64,000 nucleotides of DNA from JAFDWI01 sp963764215. GTDB lineage: Bacteria; Actinomycetota; Acidimicrobiia; Acidimicrobiales; Iamiaceae. This document shows, piece after piece, positions 1-9,106 of this stretch. A model generated the notes under the pieces. That model saw only the letters and a list, made by a program, of their open reading frames with translations, made no database searches and had not been told where the DNA came from. Where the stretch lies: assembly GCA_963764215.1 (NCBI GenBank), contig CAVXRS010000006.1, forward strand, positions 248,001 to 312,000. Reading direction: 5' to 3'. Within the stretch, counting starts at the first letter, position 1, and each line of letters begins with the position of its first letter. Position numbers and translations under genes: made by a program.

Positions 1-258
1 TGCGTCGGCCAGCGCCTGCTCCCGGTCGAGCAGGGCTCTCGACTCGGCGGCGTCGGGAAAGCCCGGGGCGTCGACGCTCCCGAAGCGCAGACGCACCTGC
101 ACGCGATGCGGCCGCCCCCCGGCCGGGCCGGCTGCGACCAGCCCACCATGGACTCGCAGCCCCGAGAGGGAGTCGTCACGGGACACGATGCCCACCAACC
201 AGGTTTGGGCGATCTCCTCGGACACGCCGGGTAGCCTCGCAGGTCTTGCCCGTCCCAT
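1..258 (-). CDS. Partial hypothetical protein running off the left edge
   Basis: One reading frame stays open from an ATG at 258 to the window edge (86 codons). It contains the stretch SEEIAQTWLVGIVSRDD and later RPHRVQVRLRFGS. In-frame GTG codons at 225, 195 and 186 are alternative starts. The ATG lies only 29 bp from the start of the divergent hydrolase gene, which leaves little promoter room, so a downstream GTG is quite possible. I do not recognise the family, and the C-terminus is outside the window. Confidence 0.4.
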   Translation of the reverse strand, partial: MGRARPARLPGVSEEIAQTWLVGIVSRDDSLSGLRVHGGLVAAGPAGGRPHRVQVRLRFGSVDAPGFPDAAESRALLDREQALADA

Positions 259-287
259 CACGCCCTCGCCACGTCAGAGCGCAGTTC

Positions 288-1775
288 ATGACCGTCGCCG
301 TGATCCTGGCGATGGTGGCCGCGTCGGCCGTGTCGTGCACCACTTCGGTTCCGTCGACGAGCTCGGCGTCGTCGGAAGCGACCACGTCCACGACCACCTC
401 CCCGACGTCGGGGACCGGCTCGATCGACTGGCACGACTGCAACGACGCGCCCCTGCCGTTCCAGTGCGCCACCATCGCGGTGCCCGTCGACCACGCCGTG
501 CCGAACGGGCCGAAGCTGAAGCTCGCGCTGGTCAAGCTCCCCGCCACCGATCAGGCCCAAAAGGTCGGCCCGCTGCTGGTGAATCCCGGCGGGCCGGGCG
601 GTTCGGGGATCGATCTCGTCGAGAACAACGTGTGGCAACCGACGATCACCAGGCATTTCGACCTGATCGGTTTCGATCCCCGCGGGGTCGGAAAGTCCAG
701 CCCCGTCGACTGCCACTTCGACATCTCCAAGTTGTATTCGGTCGACCCCGCCCCGCAGACCCCGGCGGCGGTCGCCAAACTCGAAGCCGTGTCCAAGGCC
801 TATGTGGCGAGCTGTGAGAAGCACAACGCCGCGCTGCTCCCCCACCTGGGCACCCGCGACGTCGCCGCCGACATGGACGACATCCGCAAAGGGCTCGGCG
901 AGATGAAGATCAGCTACCTGGGCTACTCGTACGGCACCAGCATCGGCCAGGTGTACGCCGACCTGTTTCCCGGTCACATCCGGGCGATGGTGCTGGACGG
1001 CGTCGTGCGGCTCGGCCAGCCCGGAATCGAAGCGTCGCGTGATCAGGGTGTCGCATTCGACAAGGTGCTCGAGCAGTTCTTCGCCAACTGCAGGCAGCAG
1101 CCCTCCTGTGGGATCCGTGACGACCCGGCCGGCGCCTTCACCCGCATCCGGCAACGGCTCCGCAAGGCGCCGATGGCGACCACGGACCCCGGCCGCAAGC
1201 TGAACATCGGCATGTTCCAGCTCGGGGTCGGTCAGGGACTGTACGCCCAGTCACTCTGGCCCAGACTCGCCACCGCCCTGACCGACGCCACGAACGGTGA
1301 CGGCACCAAGCTGCTCGACCTGGCCGATCAGTACCTCGACCGACAACCGGACGGCACCTATGGCAACCAGACCGACGTGTACTTCGCGGTGAGTTGTCTG
1401 GACTGGGACTGGCCGTCGAAGCCCCAGGCCTTCATCGATGCCGGCCGATCGGTCGCGGCGACCTCGCCGTATCTTGCCGAAGGCACCATCACCGACTACA
1501 TCCGTTGCGCCTACTGGCCCACGCCTCCGCAACCGCTCACGCCCCCCAAGGCCAAGGGGGCGCCGCTCATCGTGGTGGTCTCGACCACCGATGACCCGGC
1601 GACGCCGTATTCGAACGGAGTGGATCTGGCCAAGGAGCTCCCCGACGCGGCGCTCATCACCAAGGTCGGCTCGACGCACACCGCCTACGGCCAGGGCAAC
1701 GCGTGCGTGGACGGCGCGGTGGACGCCTACCTCGTGTCACTGACGCCTCCGAAGTCCGGTCTGCGCTGCTCCTGA
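288..1775 (+). CDS. Secreted alpha/beta hydrolase, tripeptidyl-aminopeptidase (TAP) type lipoprotein
   Basis: The ATG at 288 starts a lipoprotein-type signal (VILAMVAASAVSC) followed by a Ser/Thr-rich linker. An in-frame TTG at 246 would add 14 non-signal-like residues, so 288 is preferred. The oxyanion-loop motif VNPGGPGGSG and the nucleophile elbow GYSYG (serine at codon 927-929) are clear. The C-terminal TAP-like domain carries the acid (TTDDPATPY) and histidine (GSTHTAYG) of the triad. At 495 residues it matches SlpD/SlpE and mycobacterial Hip1/CaeA-like serine peptidases, which are exported and cleave short peptides. The true substrate is unknown. Cysteine pairs near both ends suggest disulfides. 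Confidence 0.85.
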   Translation: MTVAVILAMVAASAVSCTTSVPSTSSASSEATTSTTTSPTSGTGSIDWHDCNDAPLPFQCATIAVPVDHAVPNGPKLKLALVKLPATDQAQKVGPLLVNPGGPGGSGIDLVENNVWQPTITRHFDLIGFDPRGVGKSSPVDCHFDISKLYSVDPAPQTPAAVAKLEAVSKAYVASCEKHNAALLPHLGTRDVAADMDDIRKGLGEMKISYLGYSYGTSIGQVYADLFPGHIRAMVLDGVVRLGQPGIEASRDQGVAFDKVLEQFFANCRQQPSCGIRDDPAGAFTRIRQRLRKAPMATTDPGRKLNIGMFQLGVGQGLYAQSLWPRLATALTDATNGDGTKLLDLADQYLDRQPDGTYGNQTDVYFAVSCLDWDWPSKPQAFIDAGRSVAATSPYLAEGTITDYIRCAYWPTPPQPLTPPKAKGAPLIVVVSTTDDPATPYSNGVDLAKELPDAALITKVGSTHTAYGQGNACVDGAVDAYLVSLTPPKSGLRCS

Positions 1776-1780
1776 ACTCC

Positions 1781-1869
1781 GCTGCGCAGCCGCCAGGCGA
1801 AGCAGCCCCACCAATGACACCCGGATGGCGAAGCCCGAGTTGCAAGGCGCAGCCGCCGCAACTCGAAAG
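1781..1869 (-). repeat. Dispersed ~90-bp repeat, copy 1
   Basis: This spacer between the hydrolase and prfC stops reads, on the minus strand, CTTTCGAG, then ACTCGGGCTTCGCCA, then CGCCTGGCGGCTGCGCA. The same words recur in the same order in two tandem copies at 18066-18276 on the plus strand. The middle differs, so this copy is diverged. Its placement at the 3' ends of two convergent genes suggests a small non-coding intergenic repeat; a terminator role is possible. Confidence 0.6.
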
Positions 1870-1874
1870 CCAAC

Positions 1875-3452
1875 TCAGCCGGCGAGACCGGCGCCCACCA
1901 GGGGTTCGAGCACGAGCGACGGGTCGTCACCCTGGAGACGTTCCAGCCAGTACTCGGACTCGAACAGCGCCAGCAGCGTCCCATCGGCCCGTGCCATGAC
2001 CGTGACCCCCTGCATGCCCTTGAGCGCCGCCGCGCTCGCCGGGTCGGTCCGTCGGGCCACGCGGTAACGGGTCGGGGACAGCTCCACCGGTGCGCCGAAT
2101 TCGTTCTCGAGCCGGTGGACGGCCACGTCGAACTGCATCGGCCCGACCGCCGCGAGCATCGGCGCCTGGTCGCCCAGCTCGGCGTCCCGCAGGACCTGGA
2201 CCACGCCTTCGGAATCGAGCTGGGCGATCCCCCGGCGGAACTGCTTGAAACGGTCCGTGTCCCGTACCCGGGCCATCGAGAAATGTTCGGGCGCGAAGCT
2301 CGGGATCCCCGGGTACTCGACCGGCTCGTCGAGATACAGGGTGTCCCCGACCCGCACGGCACCGGCGTTCACCAACCCGACCACGTCACCGGGGAACGCC
2401 TCCTCGACGGTTTCGCGCTCGCGGCCGAACACGCTGTGGGCATACTTGGTGGCGAACGCCTTGCCGGTGGGTCCGTGCGTGACGACCATGCCACGTTCGA
2501 ACCGACCCGAGCACACCCGCACGTACGCGATGCGGTCCCGGTGGGACGGGTCGAGATTCGCCTGCACCTTGAACACGAAGCCGCTGAAAGGCGCCGACAA
2601 CGGGCGTGGCTCACCGTGAACGTCGAGCCGTGGGGTCGGCCCCGGCGCGAGGTCGATCACCGCGTCGAGCAGCAACCGGACCCCGAAGTTGGTGAGCGCC
2701 GAGCCGAAGAAGGTCGGGGTGATCTCCCCGGCGGCGAAGAGCTCCGCGTCGAACTGCGCGCCGACGGCGTCGAGCAGCTCCACGCCCTCGACCGCGTCCC
2801 GGTAGGCATCACCCTCGTCTGCTTCGGCCGCGGCCGCGTCGACGATCTCCTCGGGCGCTTCGGTCGCACCCCGGGCCACCCGGGTGAATCGGACGTAACT
2901 GCCGTCCCGGCGATCCAGCACGCCCCGGAAATCGCCCGCGATCCCCACCGGCCAGGTCATCGGCACCGCGGGCAACCCGAGTCGTGCCTCGATGTCGTCC
3001 AACAGCTCGAGTGGGGACAGGCCCGGCCGATCCCACTTGTTGATGAAGGTGAGCAAGGGCAGGCCACGCGTCCGACACACCTCGAAGAGCTTCAGGGTCT
3101 GGGCCTCGATCCCGCGGGCCGCGTCCAGGACCATCACCGCGGCATCCGCAGCCGCGAGCACCCGGTAGGTGTCCTCGGAGAAGTCCCGGTGCCCCGGTGT
3201 GTCGAGCAGGTTCACCACGTGATCGCGGTAGGGGAACTGCAGCACCGTCGAGGTGATCGAGATGCCGCGCTTCTGCTCCAGCTCCATCCAGTCGGAGGTG
3301 GCCGAACGCCGTTCGCCGCGGGCCTTGACCGCGCCGGCGGTCCCGCCACCGAGCGCGCCGCCGTACAGGAGAAACTTCTCGGTGAGGGTGGTCTTGCCGG
3401 CGTCCGGATGCGAGATGATCGCGAACGTCCGGCGGGGAGCGGGATCATCCAT
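1875..3452 (-). CDS. prfC: Peptide chain release factor 3
   Basis: This is a 525-residue translational GTPase of the usual RF3 length. The start MDDPAPRRTFAIISHPDAGK leads straight into the P-loop (HPDAGKTT). The switch motif DTPGHRDFSEDTYR and the NKWD base-recognition motif follow. RF3 recycles RF1/RF2 from the ribosome after termination. The open frame continues upstream past 3452, but that part is antisense to the divergent hisN-like gene, and the GTPase domain fixes the start. The 102-bp gap to the divergent gene should hold both promoters. No frameshift was seen. Confidence 0.93.
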   Translation of the reverse strand: MDDPAPRRTFAIISHPDAGKTTLTEKFLLYGGALGGGTAGAVKARGERRSATSDWMELEQKRGISITSTVLQFPYRDHVVNLLDTPGHRDFSEDTYRVLAAADAAVMVLDAARGIEAQTLKLFEVCRTRGLPLLTFINKWDRPGLSPLELLDDIEARLGLPAVPMTWPVGIAGDFRGVLDRRDGSYVRFTRVARGATEAPEEIVDAAAAEADEGDAYRDAVEGVELLDAVGAQFDAELFAAGEITPTFFGSALTNFGVRLLLDAVIDLAPGPTPRLDVHGEPRPLSAPFSGFVFKVQANLDPSHRDRIAYVRVCSGRFERGMVVTHGPTGKAFATKYAHSVFGRERETVEEAFPGDVVGLVNAGAVRVGDTLYLDEPVEYPGIPSFAPEHFSMARVRDTDRFKQFRRGIAQLDSEGVVQVLRDAELGDQAPMLAAVGPMQFDVAVHRLENEFGAPVELSPTRYRVARRTDPASAAALKGMQGVTVMARADGTLLALFESEYWLERLQGDDPSLVLEPLVGAGLAG

Positions 3453-3554
3453 GAGCGTCCAAGGGTACAAACTGCGCCACCACGGTCTGCATCGATTCCG
3501 CGCACCGATCGACCCGGTGGCAGGCACCGGGGGACGAGCTGGCAAGCTGGTGCC

Positions 3555-4359
3555 ATGTCGTCCGGCACCGCACCTCTGGCCGACGTCGGCCTGATGAACC
3601 AGGCCGTGGAGCTCGCCCGTGAGGCCGGGGCCTTCACCCTGGAGCACTTCCGCACCCGTGAATTGACCGTGGACACCAAGGTGGACGGGACACCGGTCAC
3701 CGCGGCGGACCGTGGTGCCGAGGCCCTGCTGCGCGAGCGCTTCGCGGCACACTTCCCCGACGACGGGGTCTACGGGGAGGAACAGGACGAAACCATCGGA
3801 ACTTCGGGCAGACGCTGGATCATCGACCCGATCGACGGCACCAAGGCCTTCACCCACGGCGTGCCGCTCTACACCAACCTGCTCGCCCTCGAAGACGCCC
3901 ACGGCATCGCGATCGGCGTGATCAACGTCCCCGCGCTCGGCGAGACCATCTACGCGGGGCGAGGACTGGGGGCGTGGTGCAACGGCGAGGCCATCCACGT
4001 CAACGACACCGGTCGAATCGACGGCGCGTACCTGATGACGTCCGGATTCGGTGCGTGGAACGGATCGATCGTCGACGCCTGCGACGCAACACGGGGTGCA
4101 CCTGCGCACGTGGGGTGATGCGTACGGCTACACCCTGGTCGCCACCGGACGGGCCGAGGCGATGGCCGACGCCACCGCCGAGCTCTACGACCTGGCTCCG
4201 GTGCCGGTGATCATGGCCGAAGCCGGCGGACGCTTCACCGACCTCGACGGCGGACCCGGCCCCGGTTCGGGCTCGGGCCTGGCGACCAACGGACACCTCC
4301 ACGACGATCTGCTGGAGTTGCTCCGACCCGCCAGGGTCCGCACCGGGCCCAGCTCCTGA
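3555..4359 (+). CDS. hisN: Inositol-monophosphatase family protein, probable histidinol-phosphatase (frameshifted)
   Basis: The metal-binding motif DPIDGTKAFTHG and the upstream GEEQDE are those of the inositol monophosphatase/HisN family. After about position 4085 the frame shifts, and the C-terminal half (TWGDAYGYTLVATGRAEAM, then DLAPVPVIMAEAGG) continues in another frame to 4359. Together the parts make about 268 residues, the normal length. HisN removes phosphate from histidinol phosphate; other small sugar phosphates remain possible. The stop overlaps the next start (TGATG), so the downstream membrane protein is probably translationally coupled. Confidence 0.8.
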
Positions 4360-5450
4360 TGCTCCGACGGCTCTGCGCCCTGTGCGCCCTCGCGCTCGCG
4401 GGATTGGTCGCACTGGCCCCGATCGCCGCGGCAGACCCGGCCACCCCGGGCAACTACCGCTCCGAGGTCGAGCGGATCACCCCGGCAACGCGGGCGATCA
4501 CGGCGAAGGTGGTCGGCGGTGACGGGTTCCTCGACCTGCGTGTCGCACCAGGCCATCGGGTGGACGTTCCCGGCTACACCGGCGAGCCCTGGCTGCGCAT
4601 CGAACGGGACGGCACCGTCCAGGAGAACCAGGCGTCCAGTGCGACCTATGTGAACGAGTCCCGGTACGGCACCGCGGACAACACGCCGATTCCGGCATGG
4701 GTGAGCATCAAACGGGCAACCGACCACCCGATCTGGAAGACGGTCGGTCACGGTGGTCACTACGTCTGGCACGACCATCGCATCCACTACATGACACCGC
4801 AGATCGCACCGACGATCATCCCGGGAACCAACCGGGTGGCCATCGGCATCCGCGACGACGGACGTTGGGTCGTTCCGCTGACCGTGGACGGCCGGTCCAC
4901 CGAGATCATCGGTCAACTGCTCATCTATCCCGCACCGAGTCCGCTGCCCCAATGGGCCCTCGCCGGGTGCTGCTTCGTCGTGCTCTCGGCTGCCGGGTTC
5001 GTGCTCCACGCACGCGCCACCAGGGTGGCCGCCGTGGCGCTGATCATCATCGGGGGGCTGAGCCTCTGGGCCGGCGCATCGGAGTTGGCGGCGGTCCCGG
5101 CTCTTGCCGGAGGAAATCCGATCTGGGTCGCGCTGCCGGCCTTCACGATCCTCGTGGCGTGCATTGCACTCGTCCTCCGCTCGTCCGCAGCCCGGGCGCT
5201 GGCGGTACTGGCGTCAGCGGTTCCGCTCGGAGTGTGGGCCGCCCTCCGCGTCCCCGCGTTCGACAAGGCGATCCCGCTGGGCACCCTGAACCCGACCTTG
5301 ACCCGGCTCATCGCGGCCGGTGCGCTCGGTACCGCCGCCGGCGCGGTGGTGGCCGCGATCGCGTCCGGGGGGCTGGCGCTGCGTCTTCCCGAGCTGGATC
5401 TCGACGACGATGACGAGGACTCTTCCGGAGCAGTCGCCTCCGCAAAGTAG
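4359..5450 (+). CDS. Exported membrane protein, unknown function
   Basis: A 363-residue protein with a cleavable signal (ALALAGLVALAPIAAA), a hydrophilic extracellular domain of about 185 residues and roughly five membrane helices, ending in an acidic tail (ELDLDDDDEDSS). The extracytoplasmic part contains HGGHYVWHDHRIHYM, a histidine-rich stretch that could bind a metal (inference only). It overlaps the hisN-like gene by 3 bp and is followed after 12 bp by the small gene at 5463. I recognise only a general resemblance to actinobacterial membrane proteins of unknown role. Confidence 0.75.
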   Translation: MLRRLCALCALALAGLVALAPIAAADPATPGNYRSEVERITPATRAITAKVVGGDGFLDLRVAPGHRVDVPGYTGEPWLRIERDGTVQENQASSATYVNESRYGTADNTPIPAWVSIKRATDHPIWKTVGHGGHYVWHDHRIHYMTPQIAPTIIPGTNRVAIGIRDDGRWVVPLTVDGRSTEIIGQLLIYPAPSPLPQWALAGCCFVVLSAAGFVLHARATRVAAVALIIIGGLSLWAGASELAAVPALAGGNPIWVALPAFTILVACIALVLRSSAARALAVLASAVPLGVWAALRVPAFDKAIPLGTLNPTLTRLIAAGALGTAAGAVVAAIASGGLALRLPELDLDDDDEDSSGAVASAK

Positions 5451-5462
5451 GATGGCCGGCTC

Positions 5463-5795
5463 ATGTCACGATTTCTCGGTCGGGTGACCCACGCACTGCT
5501 CGATCCGGTGAGCCCTGCCCAGCGCGGGGACGTCGAAGCATTCGTGCAGGCCTCACTCGCCGACCTCCCTCAGCATCTGCAGATCGGCATCGCGCTCGAT
5601 TCGATCCTGCTGGAAGGGATCACGCGCCTCACCCACGAGGGCGCGATTCCCGACGACGCCACGCTGCGCTCGCTGGTCGAGCGATGGGAGACCAACCCGT
5701 TGACGCCGATCCGACAATGGGCGCGCCTGGTCTCCTCGCTGGTGCTCTTCGCCGATCAGGAGACCCGACCTGCCGGAACCGGGACGGAATCGTGA
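5463..5795 (+). CDS. Small protein coupled to a GMC oxidoreductase
   Basis: A 110-residue, mostly helical soluble protein. Its stop overlaps the GTG start of the GMC oxidoreductase by 4 bp (GTGA), so the two are almost certainly co-translated. By analogy with small accessory subunits of GMC-type dehydrogenases it may be a maturation or electron-transfer partner. It has no cysteine motif or signal peptide, so this rests on position alone. Confidence 0.65.
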   Translation: MSRFLGRVTHALLDPVSPAQRGDVEAFVQASLADLPQHLQIGIALDSILLEGITRLTHEGAIPDDATLRSLVERWETNPLTPIRQWARLVSSLVLFADQETRPAGTGTES

Positions 5796-7204
5796 CGACC
5801 CTCCGACCCGACGTCCTCGTCATCGGTTCGGGAGCGGGCGGCGCGGTGACCGCGGCGCTCCTGGCCGAAGCCGGTCGGGACGTGCTCATGGTCGAAGAAG
5901 GCCCGTGGTCGATCCCGGGCGACGTGGCACCGTTCTCGATGGCCGAGATGACCACCAAGTACCGCAACCACGGCCTCACCGCCGCCCTGGGAAACCCGGG
6001 GATCTCGTATGCGGAGGGCCGGTGCGTGGGCGGCAGCACCGAGATCAACAGCGGCCTCTATCGGCGCCTTCCCGACTATCTCGCCCACGAGTGGGCGAAG
6101 CGTTACCGGATCGGCGAGTTCACCGACGACGTGTTGGATCGTGCCGCGGCCGAGGTCGAGGACTTTCTCGACATCACCAAACTGCAGGGTGAACCGCCCC
6201 GGTCCTCGGCGATCATCGCCGAAGGCGCCGATCGGCTCGGCTGGCGATCCACCGAGTTCGCCCGTACCTTCAGCTACGAATCCGACGGCCGCGCGGTGCA
6301 GCAGACCATGGCACGGACCTATGTTCCCCGGGCCGTCTCGGCCGGCGCGGAACTCCTGGCCGACACGGTCATCGAGCGTCTCGAGATCACCGACGGCCGG
6401 GTCCGCGCCGCGGTCGGACAGCGCACCGTCGACGGTGCGACCGCTCCGATCAGGATCGAGCCCACCGAGGTGTTCCTGTGCGCCGGCGCCGTCCACACAC
6501 CCTCCCTCCTGCAACACAGCGGCATCCGCGGGGGTGTCGGCAAGGGATTGAAGTTCCATCCCACCATCAAGGTGGCCGCCAGGTTTCCCCACGTGGTCGA
6601 CCACGACGCGGTGCCCATGCACCGGATCATGGAGTTCGGCTCACAACTCACGATCGGCGGTTCCGCGTCGCGTCGCGGCCACGTCGCCCTGGCCCTGGCC
6701 GATGCGTCGCTTCCCTACGCCGAGGCATTGGCCGACTGGGAGAACGTGGCGGTGTACTACGCGGCGATCCGTGGGGGCTCCGGTCGGATCGTCCGGGTTC
6801 CGGGACTCACCTCACCGCTGGTGTTCTACACGATGTCCGAGTCGGACATGTCGCGCCTGGCGCGCGGCGTGGTCCACCTGGGTGCATCCCTGCTCGCGGC
6901 AGGAGCAACCGAGTTGTATCCGGGCATCGTGGGCGGCCCGATCGTACGCAGCCGTGACGAACTGGCGCGCTGGTGGGACACGGTCTCCCGGTCCCGGGCG
7001 AACGTGATGACCGTCCACCTCACCTCCACGGTCCGCATCGGCGAGAACCCGCAGCTGGCTGCCGCCGACAGCTACGGGCGGATCCGTGGCATGGAGAACC
7101 TGCGGGTCAACGACGCCTCGTTGCTTCCGGAGGCGCCGGGGGTGAACCCCCAGGCGGCGATCATGATGCTCGCCACCCGCAACGTCCGCGCCTTTCTCGG
7201 CTGA
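5792..7204 (+). CDS. GMC-family FAD-dependent oxidoreductase
   Basis: The GTG at 5792 gives a protein whose dinucleotide-binding motif (VLVIGSGAGGAVTA) lies at the N-terminus as expected. The second family signature is at RCVGGSTEINSG. The C-terminal GMC domain ends with GMENLRVNDASLLPEAPGVNP. Length is 470 residues. The family oxidises alcohols (choline, glucose, cholesterol and others). The usual HP catalytic pair of the C-terminal domain appears as HLTSTVRIG, a variant. No substrate can be assigned. It is the last gene of the plus-strand hisN-like operon and is convergent with the membrane protein at 7220. Confidence 0.85.
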   Translation: MTTLRPDVLVIGSGAGGAVTAALLAEAGRDVLMVEEGPWSIPGDVAPFSMAEMTTKYRNHGLTAALGNPGISYAEGRCVGGSTEINSGLYRRLPDYLAHEWAKRYRIGEFTDDVLDRAAAEVEDFLDITKLQGEPPRSSAIIAEGADRLGWRSTEFARTFSYESDGRAVQQTMARTYVPRAVSAGAELLADTVIERLEITDGRVRAAVGQRTVDGATAPIRIEPTEVFLCAGAVHTPSLLQHSGIRGGVGKGLKFHPTIKVAARFPHVVDHDAVPMHRIMEFGSQLTIGGSASRRGHVALALADASLPYAEALADWENVAVYYAAIRGGSGRIVRVPGLTSPLVFYTMSESDMSRLARGVVHLGASLLAAGATELYPGIVGGPIVRSRDELARWWDTVSRSRANVMTVHLTSTVRIGENPQLAAADSYGRIRGMENLRVNDASLLPEAPGVNPQAAIMMLATRNVRAFLG

Positions 7205-7219
7205 GGCGCCGTCGGTCGT

Positions 7220-9106
7220 TCAGAAACTGCCCGGCGGGGCCAGGAACACCGCCACGGGCAGGCCGATGTCGCCCATGCGCGACAGGTCCCTTCTCGCCTG
7301 CGCAGGCAGACTCGTGTCGAGGGATGCGCCGGTGACCCCGTTGGTGTCCATGATGCCGGGATCGCGCCCGGCGGCTCGGATGATGCGGCGCGCCTCGGCC
7401 CGCAGACGCACGTACTCGCGCTTCTGGGCCGGCGAACGGCCGTCGTAGGTGGCCACCTCGACGGCACCCGGCTTGGCCCGCCACCGGGCGATGTCCGCGT
7501 TCCCGACGGCGAGGTGGACGACGCCGCGTTCGGTGCCGGGCCGCACGATCTCGTTCGACGGGATGATGCCCCAGAAGAACGGCCGGAGTCCGGCACGGAT
7601 CCCGTGACCGTTCAACTCGTCCAGGAGCGTGTAACCCCCGTCACCGAGGTTGACCGGGTCGTTCCAGTTGACGACGAACGACCCACGGCCGGTGTCGCCC
7701 GGCGCCCGTCCCGCCTTGATGTCGGCGATCGTCTGGGGCACCACATGTGCCATCTGGTTGGACAGCCGACGGTCGGGGATCTCCGCCCTCGCCGCTTCGA
7801 CGACGATTGCCACGAACAGCAGCGCCACCCCCGCGGCCAGAACCGCGGCTCCGGCGCCTCGGACCAGGTGGCGTGTCCGGGGTGCGAGGTCGAGTCCACG
7901 GACCACCTCGATGCCACTCCAGACGATGCTCGCGACCATCGCGGCCACGATCGTCCACATCCACAGCATCAGATACCAGTAGACGTCGCCGTAGATCTTG
8001 GACAGTGCCACCAGGGCCAACACCAGCGTGCCGGCGACGACCGCATCGAGCAGCATCAGCAGGCGGTTCCGGTACCGCCACGCCACCACCACCGCGGCAA
8101 CCCAGACGACCAGCAGCACGACCCCGGGCCACGCCGCGTTGCTGGTCACGAACTTGATCCGGTGGGCGCTGAACAACTGGGCGACGTTCAACTGTTGGAG
8201 CAGCAGGCGGATGCCCTGGGAAAGACCGCCCGCGGCCTGGGGTGGGTGAGCGAGGTCGTCCCAGAGGATGTTGAGATTCCCTTGACGACCCCATTTGATC
8301 TGGTCGTAGATCGGTGGGATCCACAGCAGAACGCCGAGCACGGCCGACGACGCGATCCAGATGAGCAGCTTCTTCGGTGACGGTCGTGTCGCGGGCGCAC
8401 CGGTCAACCACCTCAGCGGCGGCGGACGGTCCTTCGCGACCGCGGCGCGATCGAGACGGTTGCGGACGAGGAGCCACACCACGCTGGCGACGACGATGCC
8501 GATCAGGACGCCGGCGCCCATCCCCAGGTACGGGATGTGGGTCTGCATGCACCAGGTCGCGGCAACCACCAGCACGGGCAACATCGCGACGTCGTCCGCG
8601 AGGACCGACCACGCCGCGAGCAGCACGACCGACCAGGCCATGAGCGGGAGGTACGGATTCCACGGCTGTTCGACCACGATGATCCCGAAGGTGTGCACCA
8701 GCACCAGCACGACGGCCCCGACCCCGATCAACATCGCCAGGCCGCCCCGACGCCACCCCAGCCACAGCGCCACACAGATCCAGAGGAAGTTCACCGACAG
8801 CGCCGCGGCGAACAGCGCCCAGGGATCCGAGCCGAAGAGGCGGTAGAAGGGCGCGAGCACGAAGAAGCTGATCGGTCCGGGATGGCTGCCGGTGTGGACG
8901 CCGAAGTCCCCGAGCCGCCCCGGCAGTCCGATCAGGGGTGGATGGGAGCTGAACACCGAACGGACCCGCATCTCGGTCTGGGCCAGGTCGAGCACCACAT
9001 ACGGTCGGGGGTGCAACAGCTCGACCGCGGTCAACACGAAAGGAATCAGGACGGTTCCGACCAGGGCCCCGGCGACCACCAGCGGCTTGCGGAACCAGGT
9101 TCTCAC
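7220..9106 (-). CDS. Polytopic membrane protein, GT-C glycosyltransferase-like
   Basis: A 628-residue protein with about ten membrane helices and a soluble C-terminal domain of about 190 residues. After the first helix comes the loop TEMRVRSVFSSHPPLIG. A protein at 23483-25558 has almost the same loop and the same architecture, so the two are paralogues. The layout (acidic residues in the first external loop, many helices, extracytoplasmic C-terminal domain) resembles GT-C glycosyltransferases that use lipid-linked sugars; that is inference. The start is a GTG overlapping the stop of the upstream SDR gene (GTGA), so it belongs to a three-gene operon starting at 11206. Confidence 0.7.
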   Translation of the reverse strand: MRTWFRKPLVVAGALVGTVLIPFVLTAVELLHPRPYVVLDLAQTEMRVRSVFSSHPPLIGLPGRLGDFGVHTGSHPGPISFFVLAPFYRLFGSDPWALFAAALSVNFLWICVALWLGWRRGGLAMLIGVGAVVLVLVHTFGIIVVEQPWNPYLPLMAWSVVLLAAWSVLADDVAMLPVLVVAATWCMQTHIPYLGMGAGVLIGIVVASVVWLLVRNRLDRAAVAKDRPPPLRWLTGAPATRPSPKKLLIWIASSAVLGVLLWIPPIYDQIKWGRQGNLNILWDDLAHPPQAAGGLSQGIRLLLQQLNVAQLFSAHRIKFVTSNAAWPGVVLLVVWVAAVVVAWRYRNRLLMLLDAVVAGTLVLALVALSKIYGDVYWYLMLWMWTIVAAMVASIVWSGIEVVRGLDLAPRTRHLVRGAGAAVLAAGVALLFVAIVVEAARAEIPDRRLSNQMAHVVPQTIADIKAGRAPGDTGRGSFVVNWNDPVNLGDGGYTLLDELNGHGIRAGLRPFFWGIIPSNEIVRPGTERGVVHLAVGNADIARWRAKPGAVEVATYDGRSPAQKREYVRLRAEARRIIRAAGRDPGIMDTNGVTGASLDTSLPAQARRDLSRMGDIGLPVAVFLAPPGSF

